43,350 nt of DNA from an uncultured Prevotella sp. (GCF_946407605.1 NZ_CAMJOS010000030.1:1-43350); one strand, 5' to 3'. Positions 30,922 to 40,849 are shown, counted from the first letter of the stretch. The notes: generated from the sequence alone by a model not told the origin. A program made the numbers and translations.

Positions 30922-32601
30922 TTACCAGAAGTAATAGTAGAATGCGGCGGTGAAGCCCAGGATGATAACCGTGTGGATAACATCCCACTTGTTCCAGCTG
31001 GCACGTGTGGCAGCACGCTGTTCTGGCGTAGAGGTGCCGAATACCAAGCCCTGGATCTTCTTCTCGTCGGGAGCCTCGGTGATGAGAGACACGACGATGA
31101 CAACCAAGCAGCAGACAACCAGCATGGCGCCGCAGAAGAACAGCCAGTTGAAGTCATAGAACACAGCCTTGAACCATGAGTCGGCAGCGTCGGTGGCGTT
31201 GCTGTAGTACACCTTGGCACCCAGACGGGTGAGACCGATAATGATACCTGAGAGCAAGCCCCACATACCACCCTTGGCAGAAGCACGCTTCCAGCAGATA
31301 CCTAGCAGGAAGGCAGAGGCAATACCAGGAGCAAGCACAGACTGAACGTCCTGCAGGTAGTTATAGAGCACGTTGCCTACAGAGCGCATGATGGGAATCC
31401 ACAGGATGCCGAGGATCACGATGACAACAGTGGCAATCTGACCGATGCGCACCAACTGCTTCTCGGGAGTCTCGGGCTTGAGGCGCTTCCAGAAGTCAAT
31501 GGTGAACAGCATGGCTGAAGAGTTGAACAGAGATGCCAGTGAAGACATCAGGGCTGCCAGAATACCGCAGACCACCAGACCCTTTACACCAGCAGGCAGC
31601 AACTTGGCCACGAGGGTGGGGAAGGCAGCGTCGGGGGTAGAAAGCACGAATACCTCGCCGTTGGGCAGGGTAACACCCTTGGTGCTCATGGCGAATGCAA
31701 TCATACCGGGGATGAGGAATAGGAACACGGGCAGCAGCTTCAGATAAGCACCGAAGATGGTACCACGGCGAGCCTCTTTCTCGTTCTTACCAGAGAGTAC
31801 ACGCTGAACGATGTACTGGTCGGTACACCAATACCAGAAACCGATAACGGCAGAACCGATGAGGGCACCCAGCCAAGGATAGTTGGGGTCGCGGTTGTCG
31901 CGGATGAGCGAGGTCATCTTGTCGCCATACTCGTTGGCGTCAACAGCACCGCAGATAGACATCATCTGATCCCATCCGCCCAGAGCCTTGAAGCCCAGCA
32001 CGAGGATGATGAGTGAACCGAGGAGCAGGATAGGAGTCTGGAGCACAGAGGTGTAGAGCACGCTCTTCATACCACCGAAGATGGTGTAGAGGGCAGTGAT
32101 GAGCACCAGGCCGATAGCGGCAATCCAGAAGAAGTCGATGCCCCACAGCTCTTCGATGCCAAACACCTGCTGGAACACCAGACCACCTGCATAAACCGTT
32201 ACAGCCACCTTGGTGAGCACGTAAGAGATGAGTGAGATGACAGAGAGAATGGTGCGGCTCTCCTTGTTGAAGCGACGCTCCAGGAACTCAGGCATGGTGT
32301 AAACCATACTACGCGTATAGAAAGGTACGAACACCCAACCCAGAATCAGAATCATCCAACCCTGAATCTCCCAGTGGGCCATAGCCATACCTGACGAAGC
32401 ACCAGCGCCAGCGAGTCCGATGAGGTGCTCGGAACCAATGTTTGATGCGAAGATTGATGCACCGATGGCAATCCATGTTGCATCCTTACCACCCAAGAAA
32501 TAGTCTGCAGAGTTGTTGTTCTTCTGACTGACAACCCACAGCACAATGCCAATAAGCGCTATTGCAAATACGCCAATGACAAGCCAATCTAAAAATGCCA
32601 T
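30922..32601 (-). CDS. Sodium:solute symporter (SSS/SLC5), probable arabinose importer
   Basis: This 559-residue, roughly 14-helix transporter is of the SGLT/SSS class. Typical stretches are NNSADYFLGGKDATWIAIG (about 30-48), FASNIGSEHLIGLAGAG, the Na-site region VVCGILAALMSSLASLFNSSAML, and GFWYWCTDQYIVQRVLSGKNE. Relatives carry sugars such as galactose, arabinose or inositol with Na+ across the inner membrane. Its place in the operon points to L-arabinose or an arabinose-containing product. It is followed 14 nt later by araR and preceded by a second, MFS-type sugar transporter. Confidence 0.92.
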   Translation of the reverse strand: MAFLDWLVIGVFAIALIGIVLWVVSQKNNNSADYFLGGKDATWIAIGASIFASNIGSEHLIGLAGAGASSGMAMAHWEIQGWMILILGWVFVPFYTRSMVYTMPEFLERRFNKESRTILSVISLISYVLTKVAVTVYAGGLVFQQVFGIEELWGIDFFWIAAIGLVLITALYTIFGGMKSVLYTSVLQTPILLLGSLIILVLGFKALGGWDQMMSICGAVDANEYGDKMTSLIRDNRDPNYPWLGALIGSAVIGFWYWCTDQYIVQRVLSGKNEKEARRGTIFGAYLKLLPVFLFLIPGMIAFAMSTKGVTLPNGEVFVLSTPDAAFPTLVAKLLPAGVKGLVVCGILAALMSSLASLFNSSAMLFTIDFWKRLKPETPEKQLVRIGQIATVVIVILGILWIPIMRSVGNVLYNYLQDVQSVLAPGIASAFLLGICWKRASAKGGMWGLLSGIIIGLTRLGAKVYYSNATDAADSWFKAVFYDFNWLFFCGAMLVVCCLVVIVVSLITEAPDEKKIQGLVFGTSTPEQRAATRASWNKWDVIHTVIILGFTAAFYYYFW

Positions 32602-32630
32602 AAATAGTAGTTTTTTAAGTTATTATTGTT

Positions 32631-34100
32631 TTACTTTCTGTTTTTCCACATCTTGGTCATGTCCTCCAAAGTCTTACCCTTGGTCTCGGGCACCATCTTC
32701 CATACGAAGAGGGCAGCCAGCAGACAGATGAGGCCGTAGAGACCATAGGTGAACCAGTGTCCGAAGTCATCGCCGTCGGTGAGGTGCATGTTGAACATAG
32801 GCACGAAGGTCGAAGAAACGATGAAGTTGAAAATCCACTGGAAGGCCACGGCGATAGCCACAGCACCGCCACGAATGGTGTTGGGGAATATCTCGGCAAT
32901 GAGCACCCAGGTGATGGGGCCCCACGAGAACATGAACGAGGCAGAGTAAATCAGCAGCGATGCAGCGGTGACTAAGGCCAGACTGTCGTTACCGAAGGTG
33001 ATAGCCACGCCGATGGCACCCAGCGCCATACCCAGCGAACCCGAGATAAGCAGCGGCTTGCGGCCCCACTTCTCCACGGTGAATACAGCCACGAGTGTAA
33101 ACGAGATATTGATGATACCCATAAACACGGTCAGCATCATAGGATCGTCCATACCCATATCGCCAAAGATACGCGGAGCGTAGTACAGCACGGCGTTGAT
33201 ACCCACAGCCTGCTGGAATACTGACAGCATGATACCTACGAAGATGCAAACGAAGCCATAGGTCATCAGCTTCTCGGTCTTCACCACCATGGTGTCCTTG
33301 ATGTCCTGCAGAATCTGCTGGGCCTTGCTGCTGCCGTTGATTTTCGACAGAATGCCCAGAGCCTTCTGGTCCTGACCAATTGATACAAGATAGCGTGGGG
33401 TCTCGGGCACGAAGCAGATAAGCAGGGCGAAGAGGCCTGCGGGCACTGCCTCACTACCGAACATATAGCGCCATCCGGTTTCCACTGTCCATACCGCTTT
33501 TGGATCAAGAGAGGCTAGAGTCTTTCCCATTTCTTCTACTGCTGGTTGGATGTGGTCGCCTAGGATGAAGAAGTTGACGAAGTAAACCACCAACTGACCA
33601 AAGATGATGGCAAATTGGTTCCAAGAAACCAGCATGCCACGGATGCCAGAAGGAGCCACCTCGCCGATATACATCGGGCAGATGGCAGAAGCCAGACCTA
33701 CGCCGACACCACCGATGATACGGTAGAAGTTGAACATCAGTGCCAGCGAATAAGAAGGCTGTCCATACTCAAAGAACAAGAACTCAGGATCCATCGAGCC
33801 GAGGGCTGAGATGAAGAAGAGAATACCGGCGATGATCAGTGACTTCTTACGTCCGAGGTTCGTGGCGAGGAAGCCTGAGAGAGCCGAGCCGATGATACAG
33901 CCGATGAGGGCCGAGGCAGAGGTGAAACCGTGCCAACCGTCGGTGTAGTCAAAATCATTTGCTGTTTTGAAAAACGCCTGGAGTCCCTTTTCTGCTCCAG
34001 AGATGACGGCAGTATCGTAACCGAACAGGAGTCCGCCCAATACTGCTACCATGACAATACTTATCAAGTAGCCTCTGCTACCATTTTCGTTCTGTGCCAT
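32631..34100 (-). CDS. MFS sugar:proton symporter (XylE/AraE type)
   Basis: The ATG at 34100 (MAQNENGSRGYL) is preferred to a TTG three codons upstream that lies in a junction repeat; length 489. Twelve helices are predicted. Family motifs are present: FGYDTAVISG (about 27), LGRKKS after helix 2, FVPETPRYLVS (about 226), FQQAVGINAVLYYAPRIF and PETKGKTLEDM (about 470). These identify the sugar porter family, whose members move xylose, arabinose or galactose with H+. With the SSS gene next door, the operon carries two importers that use different ions. Confidence 0.93.
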   Translation of the reverse strand: MAQNENGSRGYLISIVMVAVLGGLLFGYDTAVISGAEKGLQAFFKTANDFDYTDGWHGFTSASALIGCIIGSALSGFLATNLGRKKSLIIAGILFFISALGSMDPEFLFFEYGQPSYSLALMFNFYRIIGGVGVGLASAICPMYIGEVAPSGIRGMLVSWNQFAIIFGQLVVYFVNFFILGDHIQPAVEEMGKTLASLDPKAVWTVETGWRYMFGSEAVPAGLFALLICFVPETPRYLVSIGQDQKALGILSKINGSSKAQQILQDIKDTMVVKTEKLMTYGFVCIFVGIMLSVFQQAVGINAVLYYAPRIFGDMGMDDPMMLTVFMGIINISFTLVAVFTVEKWGRKPLLISGSLGMALGAIGVAITFGNDSLALVTAASLLIYSASFMFSWGPITWVLIAEIFPNTIRGGAVAIAVAFQWIFNFIVSSTFVPMFNMHLTDGDDFGHWFTYGLYGLICLLAALFVWKMVPETKGKTLEDMTKMWKNRK

Positions 34101-34125
34101 AATTGTCAACTGTCAACTTTCAATT
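34101..34125. repeat. 7-nt repeat filling the mutarotase/MFS junction
   Basis: Units GTCAACT, GTCAACT and TTCAATT fill the whole space between the start codon of the MFS gene (34098-34100) and the stop codon of the mutarotase gene (34124-34126). The period is 7 nt, as in the metH and LRR-gene repeats. Confidence 0.6.
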
Positions 34126-35299
34126 ACTTCGTTGAGAACTTATAGGCAGCGTGGCTGTAGTACTTCTCACCAGGATTCAGCACAGGACTTGCCCACTCAG
34201 GATGGTTGGGGCTGTCGGGATACTTCTGACTCTCCAGACAAACGCTTACGTGCTGGGGATATTTCTTACCCAACTTGCGAACCACGTTCTCCTCGCCGTC
34301 AACACCCTGGAAGTTGCCGCTGTAAACCTGTACACCAGGCTCATTGGTAAACATCTCCATGAAGATGCCGGTCTTGGGGCTATAGAGAGAAGCACAAACC
34401 TGTGTGTCGTCGCCGTTGGTGTTCAGACACCAGTTGTGGTCGTAGCCGTGAGCATTCTTAATCTGATAGTACTCAGAGTGGATGCTGTCGCCTACAGCGT
34501 GAGGTGTGCGGAAGTCCATAGGAGTACCCTCAACAGCGAGGATCTTGCCAGTAGGCATGTAGCTCTCGTCGCTCTCGGTGAAGCTGTCTGCATTGACATA
34601 GAGTACCTGGTCGTAAGCAGGGTTCTCCAAGTCGCCAGAGAGGTTGTAGTAGTTGTGGTTGGTCTGGTTGATGATGGTTGGCTTGTCGGTCTCAGCCTCC
34701 CAGGTGATGTCGAGCGTGTTGCCGTTGACAATCTTATAAGTGGTAATAGCCGTCACGGTGCCAGGGAATCCGTTCTCGCCGTCCTCGGCCACGATGGTCA
34801 GCTTCAGCGTCTGATCGTCAATCTGCTCGGCCTTGTAAACCTGGTTCATCCAACCTGTATCGCCACCACCGTGCAAACAGTGGTCGCGTCCGTCGTGCTT
34901 GTCGTTCTGCTTCAGCTGTATGGTGTCGCCATTCAGCACGAAGCGACCCATGTTGATGCGGTTGGCATAGCGTCCTACGCTTGAGCCGTAGTCGGTAGTC
35001 TTCTCCATGTACTGGGCAATGTTGTCGAAGCCCAGAACGACGTCAACCAGCGAGTCGTTCTTGTCGGGTACCATCAGCGATACCACGCGTCCGCCGTAAT
35101 TGGTGATGCAAACCTCCATGCCCTTGTCGCCTTTCAGCGTGTAGAGCTTCACGGTGTCACCATTGACAACAGTGTCAAACTTGGCAGGGTTAAGGCCCGA
35201 AGCCGTTAATTCTTGTGCGGCAGGCATGGGGTCGCACGACATCATTGTGAATGCCATCATGGCACTCAGTCCCAAGAAAGATGCTTTTAATGCTTTCAT
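34124..35299 (-). CDS. Aldose 1-epimerase (mutarotase), lipoprotein
   Basis: Interconverts alpha and beta anomers of aldoses. The 391-residue protein starts with a lipoprotein signal (MKALKASFLGLSAMMAFTMMSC, Cys22). The galactose mutarotase fold follows, with conserved histidines in GRDHCLHGGG (about 137-146) and NQTNHNYYNLSG (about 210) and the catalytic-type glutamate in CLESQKYPDSPNHPEW near the C-terminus. It is exported and lipid-anchored, so it would act on sugars at the cell envelope before uptake. First gene of the arabinose operon behind the promoter at 35356-35387. Confidence 0.93.
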   Translation of the reverse strand: MKALKASFLGLSAMMAFTMMSCDPMPAAQELTASGLNPAKFDTVVNGDTVKLYTLKGDKGMEVCITNYGGRVVSLMVPDKNDSLVDVVLGFDNIAQYMEKTTDYGSSVGRYANRINMGRFVLNGDTIQLKQNDKHDGRDHCLHGGGDTGWMNQVYKAEQIDDQTLKLTIVAEDGENGFPGTVTAITTYKIVNGNTLDITWEAETDKPTIINQTNHNYYNLSGDLENPAYDQVLYVNADSFTESDESYMPTGKILAVEGTPMDFRTPHAVGDSIHSEYYQIKNAHGYDHNWCLNTNGDDTQVCASLYSPKTGIFMEMFTNEPGVQVYSGNFQGVDGEENVVRKLGKKYPQHVSVCLESQKYPDSPNHPEWASPVLNPGEKYYSHAAYKFSTK

Positions 35300-35312
35300 T
35301 GTAGTTTTTTGG

Positions 35313-35327
35313 GTTAAAAAATTAAAC
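35313..35327. promoter_or_regulatory. Imperfect inverted repeat in the arabinose operon leader
   Basis: GTTAAAAAATTAAAC is a near-palindrome placed between the predicted transcription start and the mutarotase start codon, a natural place for an AraR operator. A second weak symmetric sequence, GTGTAATTTTAACAC, lies at 35413-35427, upstream of the promoter. Both are guesses from symmetry. Confidence 0.25.
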
Positions 35328-35355
35328 TTTTAGTTATTGCTTCGAAATTTGGGTG

Positions 35356-35387
35356 TAAAGTTACAACTTTTCCCTGAAACTACCAAA
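35356..35387 (-). promoter_or_regulatory. Promoter of the arabinose operon
   Basis: On the minus strand, TTTG (35387-35384) is separated by 20 nt from TAACTTTA (35363-35356), one base off the TAnnTTTG consensus. The leader to the mutarotase ATG is about 50 nt. The imperfect -7 suits a regulated promoter. Confidence 0.5.
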
Positions 35388-35486
35388 TTAATTAATAAGT
35401 ATTTTGCGTTAAGGTGTAATTTTAACACAAAAGAGGCCTTTCGTTGTCTTGCTGAGTAGAAAAAATGCATGTCAACGCTATCAACA

Positions 35487-35518
35487 TTTGGTGGAATGAA
35501 AAATAAGTTGTACCTTTG
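35487..35518 (+). promoter_or_regulatory. Promoter of the DUF4375-smpB-metH operon
   Basis: TTTG (35487-35490) and TACCTTTG (35511-35518) are 20 nt apart, a full match. The first start codon lies at 35526, only 7 nt beyond, so the transcript should have almost no leader. Confidence 0.75.
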
Positions 35519-35525
35519 CAGGCGT

Positions 35526-36032
35526 ATGAAACAGATTGTAGTCAAAGATAGTGAATTGAGCCGTGCTGCGATGGAGGGTATGGACGCCTTCCTTCAGGTG
35601 TTTATCGACGCCCTTCGCCAGGCTGTGGGTGGTGAGCCGACAGCCGAGACGATGCAGGAATTGAATGCCGACCAGATGACGCTGCTCTGCTGGGATACGT
35701 TGCATCAGGAGGTGATGGATGGTGGTTTTATCCAGCTGATACACAATGGGTATGGCCCCTTTATCTTCAAGAATCCCTTTGCCAAGGCTTTGAACAAATT
35801 ATGGCACATGCGCGACCTCTCCAAGATGCTCTACGAGGTTCACACCCTGTGGCTCGAACATCGTGAGGCGCTTGAGGCCGAATGCTCTGATGAGGCTTTC
35901 ATGGCACTCTTCGAGCAGTATCCGCAGTTCGACGACTACGACGATATGTTCGTTGAGAACGAAGAGCAATGGACGGAGCAGATAGCCCGTTATGTGGACA
36001 ACAACATTGAAAAATTTGCAGTAATAGAATGA
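35526..36032 (+). CDS. DUF4375 domain protein
   Basis: I chose the ATG at 35526 ([20 protein letters not shown]) because the promoter at 35487-35518 excludes the in-frame codons upstream. The 168-residue acidic protein matches DUF4375 (DMP19-like). The [27 protein letters not shown] stretch (about 51-77) is the usual conserved block, and the Asp/Glu-rich tail (about 135-168) is typical. Domain relatives include a DNA-mimic protein, but no function is known for this type. It is translationally coupled to smpB (ATGA overlap). Confidence 0.8.
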   Translation: MKQIVVKDSELSRAAMEGMDAFLQVFIDALRQAVGGEPTAETMQELNADQMTLLCWDTLHQEVMDGGFIQLIHNGYGPFIFKNPFAKALNKLWHMRDLSKMLYEVHTLWLEHREALEAECSDEAFMALFEQYPQFDDYDDMFVENEEQWTEQIARYVDNNIEKFAVIE

Positions 36033-36511
36033 ACAAACAGCAAGAGGAGCTCCGTAAGAAGAGTCCCGTACAGATAAAAAACAAGAAGGCGTCGTTCGAA
36101 TACTTCTTCATCGAGGAGTTCACGGCAGGCCTCGTGCTCACGGGTACAGAGATAAAGTCTATCCGTGCCGGCAAGGCTTCGCTGGTCGATACCTACTGCA
36201 CCATTATCCGTGGCGAGTTGTGGGTCAAGGGCATGAGCATCAGTCCTTATTTCTACGGCTCGTACAACAACCACGAACAGAAGCGAGACCGTAAGCTGCT
36301 GCTCACCCGTCGCGAGATCAACCGTCTGGAGAGTGCCACGAAGCAGACGGGCTACACCATCGTTCCAACGCTGGTTTTTATCGATGAAAACGGGCGAGCC
36401 AAGATGGATTTGGCGCTTTGCAAGGGTAAGAAAGCTTTCGACAAGCGTCAGACGTTGAAGGAAAAAGAAGACCGCCGCGAGATGGATCGCGCCATGAAGG
36501 TTTACAAATGA
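36029..36511 (+). CDS. smpB: SsrA-binding protein SmpB
   Basis: SmpB carries tmRNA to ribosomes stalled on broken mRNA. The 160-residue protein has the OB-fold signatures [31 protein letters not shown] (about 16-46) and [26 protein letters not shown]. The basic C-terminal tail ([17 protein letters not shown]) enters the mRNA channel. It overlaps both neighbours by 4 nt. No tmRNA gene was recognised in the window. Confidence 0.96.
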   Translation: MNKQQEELRKKSPVQIKNKKASFEYFFIEEFTAGLVLTGTEIKSIRAGKASLVDTYCTIIRGELWVKGMSISPYFYGSYNNHEQKRDRKLLLTRREINRLESATKQTGYTIVPTLVFIDENGRAKMDLALCKGKKAFDKRQTLKEKEDRREMDRAMKVYK

Positions 36512-39348
36512 TACGCAACGAAATACAAAAACGAGTACTAGTGTTGGATGGTGCCATGGGCACCGTCATCCAGGAATATGGCCTTCAGGAACAAGACTTC
36601 AGGAAAGGTCTTTTTGAAGATATGCCTGGTCAGATGAAAGGCAACAACGACGCCCTGAACCTGACGCGCCCTGATGTGATTCAGGATATCTTCGAACGCT
36701 ATCTGAAGGCTGGTGCCGACATTATCTCTACCAACACATTCAATGCTCAGCGCATCTCGCAGGCCGACTATCATCTTCAGGACTTTGCCAAGCAGATGAA
36801 CATCGCCTCGGCCCGAATGGCTCGCGAGGCTGCCGACCGCTATTCCACACCCGACCGTCCACGTTTTGTGGCAGGTTCTGTGGGCCCCACCAATAAGACC
36901 TGTTCTATGTCGCCCGACGTGTCAGACCCTGCCCGCCGCGAGCTGACCTACGACGAGCTCTACGACGCCTATCTCGAGCAGATGGAAGGCCTGATAGAGG
37001 GTGGGGTGGATGTCATCCTCATCGAGACCATCTTCGACTCGCTCAACGCGAAGGTAGCTGTCGATGCAGCCGTCCATGCCCGTGGTGAGCGCGATATTCC
37101 CATCATGCTGAGTGTTACCATCAGCGATGCTGCTGGTCGCACGCTGAGTGGTCAGACCCTCGATGCCTTCCTGGCCAGCGTGTCGTCGTTCCCCATCTTC
37201 AGCATCGGCCTGAACTGCTCGTTCGGAGCCCGTCAGATGAAACCCTACCTGAAAGAGCTGGCCCGCAGGGCCCCCTATTATATCAGCGCTCATCCCAATG
37301 CCGGACTGCCCAACTCGTTAGGACTCTACGACGAGACGCCTGAGACGATGGCGCCGCAAATTGCCGAATTCATCGACGAAGGACTGGTGAATGTCGTGGG
37401 TGGTTGCTGTGGCACAACGCCCGATTTCATCGCAAAATATGTGCCGCTGACGGTAGGCAAGCAGCCTCACCAGCCAGCGCCGAAGTCTGAAAGCATGCTG
37501 TTGAGCGGCCTCGACTTATTAGAGATCAAATCTCCCTTCACCCTTGACCTACGGTCTAGTCTGCTCACGCTCGACAATGACCAAACGAGTTTGTCATTGC
37601 TCTCGCTTAATCGCAGCCTTCACCCTTCACCCTTCACCCTTCACCAATCACCTTTCACCCTTCACCCTTCACCCTTCACCAATATAGGCGAACGCTGCAA
37701 CGTGTCTGGCTCGCGCAAGTTCCTGCGACTCATCAAGGAGCGCAACTACGAGGAGGCGCTGCAGATAGCCCGCAAACAGGTGGATGATGGCGCATTGGTC
37801 ATCGACATCAATATGGACGATGGTCTGCTCGATGCCAAGGCCGAGATGGTGACGTTCCTCAACCTCATCGCCTCAGAGCCCGAGATAGCCCGTGTGCCAG
37901 TGATGATCGACTCCAGCAAGTGGGATGTCATCATGGCAGGACTGAAGTGCGTGCAGGGCAAGAGCATCGTCAACAGCATCTCGCTGAAAGAGGGCGAGGA
38001 GGTGTTCCTTAGTCATGCTCGCGACGTGCTGCGCATGGGTGCTGCCGTAGTGGTGATGTGTTTCGATGAACAGGGACAGGCCACTACCTACGAGCGTCGC
38101 ATCGAGATTGCGCAGCGTGCCTATAAGCTGCTGACCGAGCAGGTGGGCTTCCCACCACAGGATATCATTTTCGACCCTAACGTGCTTGCCATCGCCACGG
38201 GTATGGAGGAACATAATGCCTATGCCCTCGACTTTATCCGAGCCACCGAATGGATTCGCACGAACCTGCCTGGCGCTCATGTCAGCGGAGGCGTCAGCAA
38301 CCTGTCGTTCTCGTTCCGAGGCAACAACTATCTGCGCGAGGCCATGCATGCCGTTTTCCTCTATCATGCCATTCAGAAAGGCATGGACTTCGGTATTGTA
38401 AATCCTTCATCGAAAGTTACTTATGATGATATTCCGAAAGAACAGCTTCAACTTATTGAGGATGTTGTTCTGAACCGCCACCCTGAGTCTGCCGACCAGC
38501 TTATGGAACTGGAAGATACTACCCAGAAGACCGATGAAACGGGCGAAATCAGAGTGCTTAGTCTCGAGGAGCGACTGCAGGAGGCTCTGATTAAAGGAAT
38601 AGGTACCAACCTCGAGGCCGACCTCCATGAAGCCCTTGAGAAATACCCCCGTGCTGTCGATATTATCGAGGGTCCCTTGATGGCAGGCATGAACGAGGTG
38701 GGCCGTCGTTTTGGCGAGGGTAAGATGTTCCTGCCGCAGGTGGTGAAGACGGCACGCACCATGAAGCAGGCCGTCGAGATTCTGCAGCCTGCCATAGAAG
38801 CCGGTAAGACCGATGAAACCGCACAATCTGGCTCTTCAGGCAAGAAAATCCTCCTGGCCACCGTCAAGGGCGACGTTCACGACATCGGCAAGAATATCGT
38901 AGGTGTGGTCATGGCCTGCAACGGTTACCAGGTCATCGACCTCGGCGTGATGGTGCCTGCTGAGCAGATTGTTCAGAAAGCACGTGAGGAGCAGGTCGAT
39001 ATGATTGGGCTCTCAGGACTCATCACTCCCAGTCTTGAGGAGATGGTCAACGTAGCGCGAGAATTAGAGAAGGCCGGACTCAATATCCCCATCATGATAG
39101 GCGGTGCCACCACCAGCGAGCTGCATGTGGCCCTGAAGATTGCGCCCGTCTATGGCGGTCCTGTGGTGTGGCTGAAAGATGCCTCGCAGAACCCGTTGGT
39201 GGCCCAGCGCCTCATGGCCGACGCCGCTCTCTACTCCGAGGAGCTTAGTCAGGAATATGCGCAGATGCGCAAACATTATCAAGAAGAGCAACGCCAGCTG
39301 GTGTCGCTCGAAGAAGCCCGAAAACGAAAGAAAAATACGAATAACTAG
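36508..39348 (+). CDS. metH: Cobalamin-dependent methionine synthase with in-frame repeat insertion
   Basis: MetH moves the methyl group of methyl-tetrahydrofolate through cobalamin to homocysteine. The homocysteine domain (about 1-325) has zinc ligands Cys237, Cys300 and Cys301. The folate domain begins at [17 protein letters not shown] (about 393). The cap and B12 domains (about 680-930) contain GDVHDIGKN with cobalt-ligand His791. The C-terminal SAM-binding reactivation domain of E. coli MetH (1227 residues) is absent, as in many Bacteroidetes. Between the first two domains, residues 342-391 are encoded by an interspersed repeat (37531-37680) of HPSPFTL-like heptapeptides. The frame is kept, so the enzyme is probably functional with a longer linker. 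Confidence 0.95.
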   Translation: MIRNEIQKRVLVLDGAMGTVIQEYGLQEQDFRKGLFEDMPGQMKGNNDALNLTRPDVIQDIFERYLKAGADIISTNTFNAQRISQADYHLQDFAKQMNIASARMAREAADRYSTPDRPRFVAGSVGPTNKTCSMSPDVSDPARRELTYDELYDAYLEQMEGLIEGGVDVILIETIFDSLNAKVAVDAAVHARGERDIPIMLSVTISDAAGRTLSGQTLDAFLASVSSFPIFSIGLNCSFGARQMKPYLKELARRAPYYISAHPNAGLPNSLGLYDETPETMAPQIAEFIDEGLVNVVGGCCGTTPDFIAKYVPLTVGKQPHQPAPKSESMLLSGLDLLEIKSPFTLDLRSSLLTLDNDQTSLSLLSLNRSLHPSPFTLHQSPFTLHPSPFTNIGERCNVSGSRKFLRLIKERNYEEALQIARKQVDDGALVIDINMDDGLLDAKAEMVTFLNLIASEPEIARVPVMIDSSKWDVIMAGLKCVQGKSIVNSISLKEGEEVFLSHARDVLRMGAAVVVMCFDEQGQATTYERRIEIAQRAYKLLTEQVGFPPQDIIFDPNVLAIATGMEEHNAYALDFIRATEWIRTNLPGAHVSGGVSNLSFSFRGNNYLREAMHAVFLYHAIQKGMDFGIVNPSSKVTYDDIPKEQLQLIEDVVLNRHPESADQLMELEDTTQKTDETGEIRVLSLEERLQEALIKGIGTNLEADLHEALEKYPRAVDIIEGPLMAGMNEVGRRFGEGKMFLPQVVKTARTMKQAVEILQPAIEAGKTDETAQSGSSGKKILLATVKGDVHDIGKNIVGVVMACNGYQVIDLGVMVPAEQIVQKAREEQVDMIGLSGLITPSLEEMVNVARELEKAGLNIPIMIGGATTSELHVALKIAPVYGGPVVWLKDASQNPLVAQRLMADAALYSEELSQEYAQMRKHYQEEQRQLVSLEEARKRKKNTNN
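37531..37680 (+). repeat. Modular interspersed repeat, copy 2, in frame within metH
   Basis: The 150 bases, exactly 50 codons, start with CCCTTCACCC and the 23-nt core (37546-37568, beginning GACCTACGGTCTAG). A palindromic segment (about 37575-37598, CAATGACC...GTCATTG) follows. Nine or so 7-nt units of TTCACCC type (about 37618-37680) end just before the conserved NIGERCN codons. The core is identical to 43328-43350 and one base different from the reverse complement of 901-923. Confidence 0.88.
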
Positions 39349-39351
39349 AAT

Positions 39352-40833
39352 ATGAGAAAACTGTTTTTATTATTAGCCTTGCTGCTGACGATGAGCGTCA
39401 GCGCACAACCTAAGAGAGAGTTTCGTGGCGCGTGGATACAATGCGTCAACGGACAGTTTCAGGGCATGGGAACACAGAAGATGCAGCAGACCCTGCTGTA
39501 TCAGCTCGACGAGCTGCAGAAAGATGGTGTCAACGCCATCATCTTCCAGGTGCGTCCAGAGTGCGACGCCCTTTATCAGAGCAGTCTTGAGCCCTGGAGC
39601 CGTTTTCTCACAGGACAGCAGGGCAAGGCGCCGTCGCCCTATTGGGACCCTCTGCAATGGATGATTGAGCAATGTCACCAGCGTGGCATGGAGCTGCACG
39701 CATGGATCAACCCCTATCGCGCCAAGACCAAGGGCACCACCATGCTGGCCACCAGTCATGTGGGCATCCAGCATCCTGAGCGTTGCTTCACCTACGACGA
39801 CCTGCTCATCCTCAACCCCGGCATTCCCGAGAACCGCGACTATATCTGCGCTGTGGCCAAGGATATCGTCACACGCTACGATGTCGACGGCATCCACATG
39901 GACGACTATTTCTATCCCTATCCCGCAGCGGGACAGACCATCCCCGATGACCAGCAGTACCGCCTTTACAATAACGGCATTCAGAATCGTGGCGACTGGC
40001 GCCGCTATAACGTCAACCTCTTCATCAAGCAGTTCTACGAGACCGTCCACGCCGCCAAGCCTTGGGTCAAGGTGGGCATCTCGCCCTTCGGCATCTATCG
40101 CAACAAGAAGAGCTCGGCCATTGGCAGCAATACCAACGGCCTGCAGAACTACGACGACCTCTATGCCGACGTGCTGCTGTGGGTCAACAACGGCTGGCTC
40201 GACTACTGCGTGCCTCAGATCTATTGGGAGATAGGCAACAAGGCAGCCGACTACGACACCCTTATCCGCTGGTGGGACCAGTATGCTGGCGGTCGTCCCC
40301 TCTTTATCGGCGAGGACATTGAGCGCACGGTGAAGGCCACCGACCCCAAGAACCCCAGCCAGAACCAGCAGCCTGCCAAGCACCAGCTTCACCAGCAGAT
40401 GCCGCATGTCAAGGGCACCGTGCTGTGGTATGCTAAGGCCGCTGTCGACAATACCGGCAACTACGGCACCATGCTGCGCAACAACTACTGGCGCTATCCC
40501 GCCCTGCAGCCCGAGATGCCCTTCATCGACAAGAAGACCACCAAGAAGCCCCGCAAGGTGAAGCCCGTGTGGACCAGCGACGGCTATATCCTGTTCTGGA
40601 CAGCCCCTCGTGGCAAGCAATGGAACGAAGTCGCCACCAGTTATGTCGTCTATCGTTTCGACAAGGGCGAGCGTGTCAACCTCGACAACCCCTCTAAGAT
40701 TGTCGGCGTGACCTCCAACACGTATATGAAGCTGCCCTATAAGGACGGTTCTCAGAAATACGTCTATGTGGTTACCGCTCTCAACCGCCTGCAAAACGAG
40801 AGCAAGCCTGTGAAGAAGACTATCAAGTTGTGA
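39352..40833 (+). CDS. GHL10/DUF187 family glycosyl hydrolase (DigH-like)
   Basis: This 493-residue secreted protein has a signal peptide (MRKLFLLLALLLTMSVSA). A TIM-barrel of the GHL10 (DUF187, YngK) family begins at REFRGAWIQCVNGQF. The DGVNAIIFQVRPECDALY stretch (about 59-76), HAWINPYRAKT (about 118) and the acidic motif VDGIHMDDYFYPYP (about 179-192) are family hallmarks, the last probably catalytic. A C-terminal Fn3-like domain (about 395-490) follows. E. coli DigH of this family cuts denuded peptidoglycan glycans; other substrates are possible. It starts 3 nt after metH and precedes the LRR gene by 16 nt. The 502-codon frame on the opposite strand is a shadow. Confidence 0.87.
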   Translation: MRKLFLLLALLLTMSVSAQPKREFRGAWIQCVNGQFQGMGTQKMQQTLLYQLDELQKDGVNAIIFQVRPECDALYQSSLEPWSRFLTGQQGKAPSPYWDPLQWMIEQCHQRGMELHAWINPYRAKTKGTTMLATSHVGIQHPERCFTYDDLLILNPGIPENRDYICAVAKDIVTRYDVDGIHMDDYFYPYPAAGQTIPDDQQYRLYNNGIQNRGDWRRYNVNLFIKQFYETVHAAKPWVKVGISPFGIYRNKKSSAIGSNTNGLQNYDDLYADVLLWVNNGWLDYCVPQIYWEIGNKAADYDTLIRWWDQYAGGRPLFIGEDIERTVKATDPKNPSQNQQPAKHQLHQQMPHVKGTVLWYAKAAVDNTGNYGTMLRNNYWRYPALQPEMPFIDKKTTKKPRKVKPVWTSDGYILFWTAPRGKQWNEVATSYVVYRFDKGERVNLDNPSKIVGVTSNTYMKLPYKDGSQKYVYVVTALNRLQNESKPVKKTIKL

Positions 40834-40849
40834 TCTATCATAAAAGCTT

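Noticed and set aside
34151..34984. A 277-codon open frame antisense to the mutarotase gene
   Set aside because: Shadow of a well-supported gene; Val/Leu-rich product without domains.
37618..37680. A possible CRISPR-like array in metH
   Set aside because: The units are 7 nt with no spacers and are translated in frame; no cas genes are present.
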